Assembly (NCBI RefSeq): GCF_032854445.1
Contig: NW_027018025.1
Coordinates: 49,526 to 113,525 of the forward strand
Length of the DNA stretch: 64,000 nt
Direction: 5' to 3'
Source of the DNA: Liolophura sinensis
Lineage: Eukaryota > Mollusca > Polyplacophora > Chitonida > Chitonidae
Positions within the stretch are counted from its first letter, which is position 1; every line of letters begins with the position of its first letter. The position numbers and the translations under genes were made by a program. This document shows positions 1 through 11,984 of the stretch, one piece after another. The notes below the pieces were generated by a model. That model was not told the DNA's origin. It saw nothing but the letters and a program-made list of their open reading frames with translations, and did not search any database.

Positions 1-58
1 GGCTACACTGTACTCTGTACAATTGCGACTGGTCATTACTATATTTAACTTTTGACTA

Positions 59-132
59 TAAGTTATGTGCCCTTCGGTAGCCCAGAAGACCTGAAATCTT
101 TGGGCCAAGCCCATTTAACTCACCCAGCAATT
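59..132. other. Conserved block 1 of the monomer (shown in unit 1)
   Basis: Between the A and B consensus units these 74 bp differ at only about two sites, GTGCCC/GTGCTC and CCTGAAA/CCTCAAA, and both of those also vary inside B. The block holds the short dyad TGGGC-CAA-GCCCA (TAA loop in many A copies) and CTTCGGTAGCCCAGAAG with 4-bp matching ends. In family B the equivalent is, for example, 23,880-23,953. No known binding site was recognised. Confidence 0.6.
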
Positions 133-352
133 GTCTTATTTCTAAGTCCAAGACAATCTCAATGTCTTTATCTACGTGTAGAAAAACCACACCATTTGTA
201 CGTGAAAAACACAAGGTACTTGATACAGTCTGCTGTAAAAAGTACAACTAAACACTGACCCACATTTATAAGGTGCCAAAAGATGCGGAATTGGGCCAGG
301 CATCGGCAGCTGTTAAAAAATTGCAAATATCCCTGGTTTCCATGGAGTAAGA

Positions 353-373
353 GCCGTTGCTGGGCACGTGATT
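353..373. other. Conserved CACGTG (E-box type) motif in the monomer (shown in unit 1)
   Basis: A 21-bp stretch around GGGCACGTGATT is the same in A and B consensus units. CACGTG is the core recognised by many bHLH proteins, and the reverse complement ATCACGTG fits the yeast CDEI pattern. Neither match proves binding. The core is lost in a few copies: CACGTAATT at about 3,866, 11,003, 37,396, 41,797 and 45,097, and AACGTG at 49,496. Confidence 0.45.
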
Positions 374-396
374 ATGACATCAATGATCATTCAATT

Positions 397-476
397 GTCG
401 CTACAGCCAAAAGTATTGGTTGGAGAGCAACGCGGTTTGCACCATTCGATTTCTCGTCACAAAATACGTCGGATTA
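397..476. other. Conserved block 2 of the monomer (shown in unit 1)
   Basis: These 80 bp carry only two fixed A/B differences (GAGCAACG/GAGCCACG and TACGTCGG/TACATCGG), while the 26 bp just upstream differ at roughly ten sites. The block includes the dyad CCAA-AAGTA-TTGG and about seven CpGs. The B equivalent is, for example, 24,218-24,297. All A/B switch points mapped to the A-to-B direction lie in its left part, as expected if long identity guides exchange. Confidence 0.6.
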
Positions 477-2371
477 GCCTCTTACCAGCAGCACTAGAAC
501 AGTTTTTCCACTTTTGCATTTTTGCCTGGTCTTTTTGTTAATTGAAATCGACTACACTGTACTCTGTACAATCGCGACTGGTCATTACTATATTCAACTT
601 TTGACTATAAGTTATGTGCCCTTCGGTAGCCCAGAAGATCTGAAATCTTTGGGCCAAGCCCATTTAACTCACCCAGCAATTGTCTTATTTCTAAGTGCAA
701 GACAATCTCAATGTCTTTATCTACGTGTAGAAAAACCACACCATTTGTACATAAAAAACACAAGGTACTTGATACAGTCTGCTGTAAAAAGTACAACTAA
801 ACACTGACCCACATTTATCAGGTGCCAAAAGATGCGGAATTGGGCCAGGCATCGGCAGCTGTTAAAAAATTGCAAATATCCCTGCTTTCCATGGAGTAAG
901 AGCCGTTGCTGGGCACGTGATTATGACATCAATGATCATTCAATTGTCGCTACAGCCAAAAGTATTGGTTGGAGAGCAACGCGGTTTGCACCATTCGATT
1001 TCTCGTCACAAAATACTTCGGATTAGCCTCTTACCAGCAGCACTGGAACAGTTTTTCCACTTTTGCATTTTTGCCTGGTCTTTTTGTTAATTGAAATCGG
1101 CTACACTGTACTCTGTACAATCGCGACTGGTCATTACTATATTCAACTTTTGACTATAAGTTATGTGCCCTTCGGTAGCCCAGAAGATCTGAAATCTTTG
1201 GGCCAAGCCCATTTAACTCACCCAGCAATTGTCTTATTTCTAAGTGCAAGACAATCTCAATGTCTTTATCTACGTGTAGAAAAACCAGACCATTTGTACA
1301 TAAAAAACACAAGGTACTTGATACAGTCTGCTGTAAAAAGTACAACTAAACACTGACCCACATTTATCAGGTGCCAAAAGATGCGGAATTGGGCCAGGCA
1401 TCGGCAGCTGTTAAAAAATTGCAAATATCCCTGGTTTCCATGGAGTAAGAGCCGTTGCTGGGCACGTGATTATGACATCAATGATCATTCAATTGTCGCT
1501 ACAGCCAAATGTGTTGGTCGGAGAGCAACGCGGTTTGCACCATTCGATTTCTCGTCACAAAATACGTCGGATTAGCCTCTTACCAGCAGCACTGGAACAT
1601 TTTTTCCACTTTTGCATTTTTGCATGGTGTTTTTGTTAATTGAAATCGGCTACACTGTACTCTGTACAATCGCGACTGGTCATTACTATATTCAACTTTT
1701 GACTATAAGTTATGTGCCCTTCGGTAGCCCAGAAGACGTCAAATCTTTGGGCTTAGCCCATTTAACTCACCCAGCAATTGTCTTACTTCTAAGTCGAAGA
1801 CAATCTCAATGTCTTTATCTACGTGTAGAAAAACCACACCATTTGTACATGAAAAACACAAGGTACTTGATACAGTCTGCTGTAAAAAGTACAACTAAAC
1901 ACTGACCCACATTTATAAGGTGCCAAAAGATGCGGAATTGGGCCAGGCATCGGCAGCTGTTAAAAAATTGCAAATATCCCTGGTTTCCATGGAGTAAGAG
2001 CCGTTGCTGGGCACGTGATTATGACATCAATGATCATTCAATTGTCACTACAGCCAAAAGTATTGGTTGGAGAGCAACGCGGTTTGCACCATTCGATTTC
2101 TCGTTACAAAATACGTCGGATTAGCCTCTTACCAGCAGCACTAGAACAGTTTTTCCACTTTTGCATTTTTGCCTGGTCTTTTTGTTAATTGAAATCGGCT
2201 ACACTGTACTCTGTACAATCGCGACTGGTCATTACTATATTCAACTTTTGACTATAAGTTATGTGCCCTTCGGTAGCCCAGAAGACCTGAAATCTTTGGG
2301 CCAAGCCCATTTAACTCACCCAGCAATTGTCTTATTTCTAAGTCGAAGACAATCTCAATGTCTTTATCTAC

Positions 2372-2785
2372 GTGTAGAAAAACCACACCATTTGTAGGTG
2401 AAAAACACAAGGTACTTGATACAGTCTGCTGTAAAAAGTACAACTAAACACTGACCCACATTTATAAGGTGCCAAAAGATGCGGAATTGGGCCAGGCATC
2501 GGTAGCTGTTAAAAAATTGCAAATATCCCTGGTTTCCATGGAGTAAGAGCCGTTGCTACGCACGTGATTATGACATCAGTATAGAAAAACCAGACCATTT
2601 GTACATAAAAAACACAAGGTACTTGATACAGTCTGCTGTAAAAAATACAACTAAACACTGACCCCCATTTAAAAGGTGCCAAAAGATGCGGAATTGGGCC
2701 AGGCATCGGCAGCTGTTGAAAAATTGCAAATTTCCCTGGTTTCCATGGAGTAAGAGACGATGCTGGGCACGTGATTATGACATCA
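2372..2785 (+). repeat. Out-of-register 207-bp direct duplication inside one A monomer
   Basis: The unit starting at 2197 runs normally to GACATCA at 2572-2578. It then jumps back to the TAGAAAAACC motif, which appears at 2374 and again at 2582. The spacing from this unit to the next (2197 to 2953) is 756 bp, which equals 549 + 207. The two copies are about 2372-2578 and 2579-2785. They are not identical: the second carries CAGACC and TTGTACAT where the first has CACACC and TTGTAGGT. The piece may therefore come from a different monomer. It is the only register break seen in the window, and microhomology at the joint is slight. Confidence 0.85.
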
Positions 2786-3299
2786 ATGATCATTCAATTG
2801 TCACTACAGCCAAAAGTATTGGTCGGAGAGCAACGCGGTTTGCACCATTCGATTTCTCGTCACAAAATACGTCGGATTAGCCTCTTACCAGCAGCACTGG
2901 AACATTTTTTCCACTTTTGCATTTTTGCCTGGTCTTTTTGTTAATTGAAATCGGCTACACTGTACTCTGTACAATCGCGACTGCTCATTACTATATTCAA
3001 CTTTTGACTATAAGTTATGTGCCCTTCGGCAGCCCAGAAAACGCCATTTCATTGGGCTAAGCCCATTTAACTCACCCAGCAATTGCCTTACTTCTAAGTG
3101 CAAGACAATCTCAATGTCTTTATCTACGTGTAGAAAAACCACACCATTTGTACATGAAAAACACAAGGTACTTGATACAGTCTGCTGTAAAAAGTACAAC
3201 TGAACACTGACCCACTTCAGTAAGGTGCCAAAAGATGCGGAATTGAGCCAGGTATCGGCAGCTGTTGAAAAATTGCAAATTTCCCTGGTTTCCATGGAG

Positions 3300-4605
3300 T
3301 AAGAGCCGTTGCTGTGCACGTGATTATGACATCAATGATCATTCAATTGTCACTACAGCCAAAAGTATTGGTCGGAGAGCAACGCGGTTTGCACCATTCG
3401 ATTTGTCGTCACAAAATACGTCGGATTAGCCTCTTACCACCAGCACTAGAACAGTTTTTCCACTTTTGCATTTTTACCTGGTCTTCTTGTTAATTGAAAT
3501 CGGCTACACTGTACTCTGTACAATCGCGACTGGTCATTACTATATTCAACTTTTTACTATAAGTTATGTGCCCTTCGGTAGCCCAGAGGACCTGAAATCT
3601 TTGGGCCAAGCCCATTTAACTCACCCAGCAATTGTCTTACTTCTAAGTCCAAGACAATCTCAATGTCTTTATCTACGTGTAGAAAAACCACACCATTTGT
3701 ACATAAAAAACACAAGGTACTTGATACAGTCTGCTGTAAAAAATACAACTAAACACTGACCCACATTTATCAGGTGCCAAAAGATGCGGAATTGGGCCAG
3801 GCATCGGTAGCTGTTAAAAAATTGCAAATATCCCTGGTTTCCATGGAGTAAGAGCCGTTGCTCCGCACGTAATTATGACATCAATGATGATTGAATTGTC
3901 GCTACAGCCAAAAGTATTAGTCGGAGGGCAACGCGGTTTGCACCATTCGATTTCTCGTCACAAAATACGTCGGATTAGCCTCTTACCAGCAGCACTGGAA
4001 CATTTTTTCGAATTTTGCATTTTTGCCTGGTCTTTTTGTTAATTGAAATCGGCTACACTGTACTCTGTACAATCGCGACTGGTCATTACTATATTCAACT
4101 TTTGACTATAAGTTATGTGCCCTTCGGTAGCCTAGAAGACGTCAAATCTTTGGGCTAGGCCCATTTAACACACCCAGCAATTGCCTTACTTCTAAGTGCA
4201 AGACAATCTCAATGTCTTTATCTACGTGTAGAAAAACCACACCATTTGTACATGAAAAACACAAGGTACTTGATACAGTCTGCTGTAAAAAGTACAACTG
4301 AACACTGACCCACTTCAGTAAGGTGCCAAAAGATGCGGAATTGAGCCAGGCATCGGCAGCTGTTAAAAAATTGCAAATATCCCTGGTTTCCATGGAGTAA
4401 GAGCCGTTGCTGTGCACGTGATTATGACATCAATGATCATTGAATTGTCACTACAGCCAAAAGTATTGGTCGGAGAGCAACGCGGTTTGTACCATTCGAT
4501 TTGTCGTCACAAAATACGTCGGATTAGCCTCTTACCAGCAGCACTGGAACAATTTTTCCAATTTTGCATTTTTGCCTGGTCTTTTTGTTAATTGAAATCG
4601 GCTAC
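3300..4605 (+). repeat. A-family segment re-copied 7,137 bp downstream (copy 1)
   Basis: This stretch shares rare variants with 10,437-11,742, including GATTTGTCGTCAC, TTACCACCAGCACTAG, CACGTAATT, ATTAGTCGGAGGGC and TTTAACACACCC. The offset is 7,137 bp, exactly 13 x 549. Outside these limits the two regions differ at many sites. A few differences remain inside, for example CTCCGCACGT here against CTGGGCACGT in the other copy. Confidence 0.8.
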
Positions 4606-7600
4606 ACTGTACTCTGTACAATCGCGACTGGTCATTACTATATTCAACTTTTGACTATAAGTTATGTGCCCTTCGGTAGCCCAGAAGACCTGAAATCTTT
4701 GGGCCAAGCCCATTTAACTCACTCAGCAATTGTCTTATTTCTAAGTGCAAGACAATCTCAATGTCTTTATCTACGTGTAGAAAAACCACACCATTTGTAC
4801 ATAAAAAACACAAGGTACTTGATACAGTCTGCTGTAAAAAGTACAACTAAACACTGACCCACATTTATCAGGTGCCAAAAGATGCGGAATTGGGCCAGGC
4901 ATCGGCAGCTGTTAAAAAATTGCAAATATCCCTGGTTTCCATGGAGTAAGAGCCGTTGCTGGGCACGTGATTATGACATCAATGATCATTGAATTGTCGC
5001 TACAGCCAAAAGTATTGGTCGGAGAGCAACGCGGTTTGCACCATTCGATTTCTCGTCACAAAATACGTCGGATTAGCCTCTTACCAGCAGCACTGGAACA
5101 TTTTTTCCACTTTTGCATTTTTGCCTGGTCTTTTTGTTAATTGAAACCGTCTACACTGTACTCTGTACAATCGCGACTGGTCATTACTATATTCAACTTT
5201 TGACTATAAGTTATGTGCCCTTCGGCAGCCCAGAAGACCTGAAATCTTTGGGCTAAGCGCATTTAACTCACCCAGCAATTGTGTCACTTCTAAGTGCAAG
5301 ACAATCTCAATGTCTTTAATTACGTGTAGAAAAACCACACCTTTTGTACATAAAAATCACAAGGTACTTGATACAGTCTGCTGTAAAAAGTACAACTGAC
5401 AACAGACCCACATGAATAAGGTGCCAAAAGATGCGGAATTTAGCCAGGCATCGGCAGCTGTTGAAAAATTGCAAATTTTCCTGGTTTCCATGGAGTAAGA
5501 GCCGTTGCTGGGCACGTGATTATGACATCAATGATCATTCAATTGTCACTACAGGCAAAAGTATTGGTCGGAGATCAACGCGGTTTGCACCATTCCATTT
5601 CTCGTCACAAAATACGTCGGATTAGCCTCTTGTCAGCAGCACTGGAACAATTTTTCGAATTTTGCATTTTTGCCTGGTCTTTTTGTTAATTGAAATCGGC
5701 TACACTGTACTCTGTACAACCGCGACTGGTCATTACTATATTCAACTATTGACTATATGTTATGTGCCCTTCGGTAGCCCAGAAGACGTCAAATCTTTGG
5801 GCTAAGCCCATTTAACTCAACCAGCAATTGTCTTACTTCTAAGTCCAAGACAATCTCAATGTCTTTATCTACGTGTAGAAAAACCACACCATTTGTACAT
5901 GAAAAACACAAGGTACTTGATACAGTCTGCTGTAAAAAGTACAACTGAACACTGACCCACTTCAGTAAGGTGCCAAAAGATGCGGAATTGAGCCAGGCAT
6001 CGGCAGCTGTTAAAAAATTGCAAATATCCCTGGTTTCCATGGAGTAAGAGCCGTTGCTGTGCACGTGATTATGACATCAATGATCATTGAATTGTCACTA
6101 CAGCCAAAAGTATTGGTCGGAGAGCAACGCGGTTTGTACCATTCGATTTGTCGTCACAAAATACGTCGGATTAGCCTCTTACCAGCAGCACTGGAACAAT
6201 TTTTCCAATTTTGCATTTTTGCCTGGTCTTTTTGTTAATTGAAATCGGCTACACTGTACTCTGTACAATCGCGACTGGTCATTACTATATTCAACTTTTG
6301 ACTATAAGTTATGTGCCCTTCGGTAGCCCAGAAGACCTGAAATCTTTGGGCCAAGCCCATTTAACTCACTCAGCAATTGTCTTATTTCTAAGTGCAAGAC
6401 AATCTCAATGTCTTTATCTACGTGTAGAAAAACCACACCATTTGTACATAAAAAACACAAGGTACTTGATACAGTCTGCTGTAAAAAGTACAACTAAACA
6501 CTGACCCACATTTATCAGGTGCCAAAAGATGCGGAATTGGGCCAGGCATCGGCAGCTGTTAAAAAATTGCAAATATCCCTGGTTTCCATGGAGTAAGAGC
6601 CGTTGCTGGGCACGTGATTATGACATCAATGATCATTGAATTGTCGCTACAGCCAAAAGTATTGGTCGGAGAGCAACGCGGTTTGCACCATTCGATTTCT
6701 CGTCACAAAATACGTCGGATTAGCCTCTTACCAGCAGCACTGGAACATTTTTTCCACTTTTGCATTTTTGCCTGGTCTTTTTGTTAATTGAAACCGTCTA
6801 CACTGTACTCTGTACAATCGCGACTGGTCATTACTATATTCAACTTTTGACTATAAGTTATGTGCCCTTCGGCAGCCCAGAAGACCTGAAATCTTTGGGC
6901 TAAGCGCATTTAACTCACCCAGCAATTGTGTCACTTCTAAGTGCAAGACAATCTCAATGTCTTTAATTACGTGTAGAAAAACCACACCTTTTGTACATAA
7001 AAATCACAAGGTACTTGATACAGTCTGCTGTAAAAAGTACAACTGACAACAGACCCACATGAATAAGGTGCCAAAAGATGCGGAATTTAGCCAGGCATCG
7101 GCAGCTGTTGAAAAATTGCAAATTTTCCTGGTTTCCATGGAGTAAGAGCCGTTGCTGGGCACGTGATTATGACATCAATGATCATTCAATTGTCACTACA
7201 GGCAAAAGTATTGGTCGGAGATCAACGCGGTTTGCACCATTCCATTTCTCGTCACAAAATACGTCGGATTAGCCTCTTGTCAGCAGCACTGGAACAATTT
7301 TTCGAATTTTGCATTTTTGCCTGGTCTTTTTGTTAATTGAAATCGGCTACACTGTACTCTGTACAACCGCGACTGGTCATTACTATATTCAACTATTGAC
7401 TATATGTTATGTGCCCTTCGGTAGCCCAGAAGACGTCAAATCTTTGGGCTAAGCCCATTTAACTCAACCAGCAATTGTCTTACTTCTAAGTCCAAGACAA
7501 TCTCAATGTCTTTATCTACGTGTAGAAAAACCACACCATTTGTACATGAAAAACACAAGGTACTTGATACAGTCTGCTGTAAAAAGTACAACTGAACACT

Positions 7601-9540
7601 GACCCACTTCAGTAAGGTGCCAAAAGATGAGGAATTGAGCCAGGCATCGGCAGCTGTTGAAAAATTGCAAATTTCCCTGGTTTCCATGGAGTAAGAGCCG
7701 TTGCTACGCACGTGATTATGACATAAATGATCATTGAATTGTCACTACAGCCAAAAGTATTGGTCGGAGAGCAACGCAGATTGCACCATTCGATTTCTCG
7801 TCACAAAATACGTCGGATTAGCCTCTTACTAGTTGCACTGGAACAGTTTTTCCACTTTTGCATTATTGCCTGGTCTTTTTGTTAATTGAAATCGGCTACA
7901 CTGTACTCTGTACAATCGCGACTGGTCATTACTATATTCAACTTTTGACTATAAGTTATGTGCCCTTCGGTAGCCCAGAAGACCTGAAATCTTTGGGCCA
8001 AGCCCATTTAACTCACTCAGCAATTGTCTTATTTCTAAGTGCAAGACAATCTCAATGTCTTTATCTACGTGTAGAAAAACCACACCATTTGTACATAAAA
8101 AACACAAGGTACTTGATACAGTCTGCTGTAAAAAGTACAACTAAACACTGACCCACATTTATCAGGTGCCAAAAGATGCGGAATTGGGCCAGGCATCGGC
8201 AGCTGTTAAAAAATTGCAAATATCCCTGGTTTCCATGGAGTAAGAGCCGTTGCTGTGCACGTGATTATGACATCAATGATCATTGAATTGTCGCTACAGC
8301 CAAAAGTATTGGTCGGAGAGCAACGCGGTTTGCACCATTCGATTTCTCGTCACAAAATACGTCGGATTAGCCTCTTACCAGCAGCACTGGAACATTTTTT
8401 CCACTTTTGCATTTTTGCCTGGTCTTTTTGTTAATTGAAATCGGCTACACTGTACTCTGTACAATCGCGACTGGTCATTACTATATTCAACTTTTGACTA
8501 TAAGTTATGTGCCCTTCGGCAGCCCAGAAGACCTGAAATCTTTGGGCTAAGCGCATTTAACTCACCCAGCAATTGTGTCACTTCTAAGTGCAAGACAATC
8601 TCAATGTCTTTAATTACGTGTAGAAAAACCACACCTTTTGTACATAAAAATCACAAGGTACTTGATACAGTCTGCTGTAAAAAGTACAACTGACAACAGA
8701 CCCACATGAATAAGGTGCCAAAAGATGCGGAATTTAGCCAGGCATCGGCAGCTGTTGAAAAATTGCAAATTTTCCTGGTTTCCATGGAGTAAGAGCCGTT
8801 GCTGGGCACGTGATTATGACATCAATGATCATTCAATTGTCACTACAGCCAAAAGTATTGGTCGGAGATCAACGCGGTTTGCACCATTCGATTTCTCGTC
8901 ACAAAATACGTCGGATTAGCCTCTTGTCAGCAGCACTGGAACAATTTTTCGAATTTTGCATTTTTGCCTGGTCTTTTTGTTAATTGAAATCGGCTACACT
9001 GTACTCTGTACAACCGCGACTGGTCATTACTATATTCAACTATTGACTATATGTTATGTGCCCTTCGGTAGCCCAGAAGACGTCAAATCTTTGGGCTAAG
9101 CCCATTTAACTCAACCAGCAATTGTCTTACTTCTAAGTCCAAGACAATCTCAATGTCTTTATCTACGTGTAGAAAAACCACACCATTTGTACATGAAAAA
9201 CACAAGGTACTTGATACAGTCTGCTGTAAAAAGTACAACTGAACACTGACCCACTTCAGTAAGGTGCCAAAAGATGAGGAATTGAGCCAGGCATCGGCAG
9301 CTGTTGAAAAATTGCAAATTTCCCTGGTTTCCATGGAGTAAGAGCCGTTGCTACGCACGTGATTATGACATAAATGATCATTCAATTGTCGCTACAGCCA
9401 AAAGTATTGGTCGGAGAGCAACGCAGATTGCACCATTCGATTTCTCGTCACAAAATACGTCGGATTAGCCTCTTACTAGTTGCACTGGAACAGTTTTTCC
9501 ACTTTTGCATTTTTGCCTGGTCTTTTTGTTAATTGAAATC
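4600..9540 (+). repeat. Family A three-unit higher-order repeat, 1,647-bp period, three copies
   Basis: Three successive monomer types recur in order at 4600/5149/5698, 6247/6796/7345 and 7894/8443/8992. Markers are CTCACTCAGC in type 1, GTGTCACTTC with CTTTAATTACG in type 2, and CAACCGCGACTGG with CTATATGTTATG in type 3. Copies 1 and 2 look almost identical by eye, including the private GAAACCGTCTACAC start of type 2. Copy 3 has reverted that start to GAAATCGGCTACAC and has ACGCAGATTGC near its left edge. The order and spacing are direct observation; the mechanism, unequal exchange in steps of three units, is inference. Confidence 0.9.
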
Positions 9541-10436
9541 GGCTACACTGTACTCTGTACAATCGCGACTGGTCATTACTATATTCAACTTTTGACTATA
9601 TGTTATGTGCCCTTCGGTAGCCCAGAAGACGTCAAATCTTTGGGCTAAGCCCATTTAACTCACCCAGCAATTGCCTTACTTCTAAGTGCAAGACAACCTC
9701 AATGTCTTTATCTACGTGTAGAAAAACCACACCTTTTGTACATAAAAAACACAAGGTACTTGATGCAGTCTGCTGTAAAAAGTACAACTGACAACAGACC
9801 CACATGAATAAGGTGCCAAAAGATGCGGAATTGAGCCAGGCATCGGCAGCTGTTGAAAAATTGCAAATTTCCCTGGTTTCCATGGAGTAAGAGACGTTGC
9901 TGGGCACGTGATTATGACATCAATGATCATTCAATTGTCGCTACAGCCAAAAGTATTGGTCGGAGAGCAACGCGGTTTGCACCATTCGATTTCTCGTCAC
10001 AAAATACGTCGGATTAGACTCTTACTAGTAGCACTGGAACAGTTTTTCCACTTTTGCATTTTTGCCTGGTCTTTTTGTTAATTGAAATCGGCTACACTGT
10101 ACTCTGTACAATCGCGACTGGTCATTACTATATTCAACTTTTGACTATAAGTTATGTGCCCTTCGGTAGCCTAGAAGACGTCAAATCTTTGGGCTAAGCC
10201 CATTTAACTCACCCAGCAATTGCCTTACTTCTAAGTGCAAGACAATCTCAATGTCTTTATCTACGTGTAGAAAAACCACACCATTTGTACATGAAAAACA
10301 CAAGGTACTTGATACAGTCTGCTGTAAAAAGTACAACTGAACACTGACCCACTTCAGTAAGGTGCCAAAAGATGCGGAATTGAGCCAGGCATCGGCAGCT
10401 GTTAAAAAATTGCAAATATCCCTGGTTTCCATGGAG

Positions 10437-11742
10437 TAAGAGCCGTTGCTGTGCACGTGATTATGACATCAATGATCATTCAATTGTCACTACAGCCAAA
10501 AGTATTGGTCGGAGAGCAACGCGGTTTGCACCATTCGATTTGTCGTCACAAAATACGTCGGATTAGCCTCTTACCACCAGCACTAGAACAGTTTTTCCAC
10601 TTTTGCATTTTTACCTGGTCTTCTTGTTAATTGAAATCGGCTACACTGTACTCTGTACAATCGCGACTGGTCATTACTATATTCAACATTTGACTATAAG
10701 TTATGTGCCCTTCGGTAGCCCAGAGGACCTGAAATCTTTGGGCCAAGCCCATTTAACTCACCCAGCAATTGTCTTACTTCTAAGTCCAAGACAATCTCAA
10801 TGTCTTTATCTACGTGTAGAAAAACCACACCATTTGTACATAAAAAACACAAGGTACTTGATACAGTCTGCTGTAAAAAATACAACTAAACACTGACCCA
10901 CATTTATCAGGTGCCAAAAGATGCGGAATTGGGCCAGGCATCGGTAGCTGTTAAAAAATTGCAAATATCCCTGGTTTCCATGGAGTAAGAGCCGTTGCTG
11001 GGCACGTAATTATGACATCAATGATGATTGAATTGTCGCTACAGCCAAAAGTATTAGTCGGAGGGCAACGCGGTTTGCACCATTCGATTTCTCGTCACAA
11101 AATACGTCGGATTAGCCTCTTACCAGCAGCACTGGAACATTTTTTCGAATTTTGCATTTTTGCCTGGTCTTTTTGTTAATTGAAATCGGCTACACTGTAC
11201 TCTGTACAATCGCGACTGGTCATTACTATATTCAACTTTTGACTATAAGTTATGTGCCCTTCGGTAGCCTAGAAGACGTCAAATCTTTGGGCTAGGCCCA
11301 TTTAACACACCCAGCAATTGCCTTACTTCTAAGTGCAAGACAATCTCAATGTCTTTATCTACGTGTAGAAAAACCACACCATTTGTACATGAAAAACACA
11401 AGGTACTTGATACAGTCTGCTGTAAAAAGTACAACTGAACACTGACCCACTTCAGTAAGGTGCCAAAAGATGCGGAATTGAGCCAGGCATCGGCAGCTGT
11501 TAAAAAATTGCAAATATCCCTGGTTTCCATGGAGTAAGAGCCGTTGCTGTGCACGTGATTATGACATCAATGATCATTGAATTGTCACTACAGCCAAAAG
11601 TATTGGTCGGAGAGCAACGCGGTTTGTACCATTCGATTTGTCGTCACAAAATACGTCGGATTAGCCTCTTACCAGCAGCACTGGAACAATTTTTCCAATT
11701 TTGCATTTTTGCCTGGTCTTTTTGTTAATTGAAATCGGCTAC
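10437..11742 (+). repeat. A-family segment, copy 2 of the 7,137-bp-offset duplication
   Basis: This is the partner of 3,300-4,605 and carries the same rare variants. The match ends just after the monomer start at 11,737, where this copy has TGTAGTATGTACAATC in place of TGTACTCTGTACAATC. Confidence 0.8.
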
Positions 11743-11984
11743 ACTGTAGTATGTACAATCGCGACTGGTCATTACTATATTCAACTTTTGACTATAAGTT
11801 ATGTGCCCTTCGGTAGCCCAGAAGACGTCAAATCTTTGGGCGAAGCCCATTTAACTCACCCAGCAATTGTCTTACTTCTAAGTCCAAGACAATCTCAATG
11901 TCTTTATCTACGTGTAGAAAAACCACACCATTTGTACATGAAAAACACAAGGTACTTGATACAGTCTGCTGTAAAAAGTACAAC

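Noticed and set aside
9-21. TGTAC-TCT-GTACA palindrome in family A as a steroid-receptor type element
   Set aside because: The half-sites face the opposite way from the AGAACA-N3-TGTTCT pattern, and the palindrome is lost in family B.
75-450. tRNA/SINE-like promoter: TAGCCCAGAAG as box A and CCATTCGATTT as box B
   Set aside because: The two are about 360 bp apart, far beyond the usual spacing, the box B match is weak, and no tRNA cloverleaf can be drawn.
1-549. Internal three-fold sub-repeat of 183 bp within the monomer
   Set aside because: Comparing thirds of the unit by eye gave only scattered short matches such as GTAC-containing words. The 3 x 183 length is noted only as a possible nucleosome multiple.
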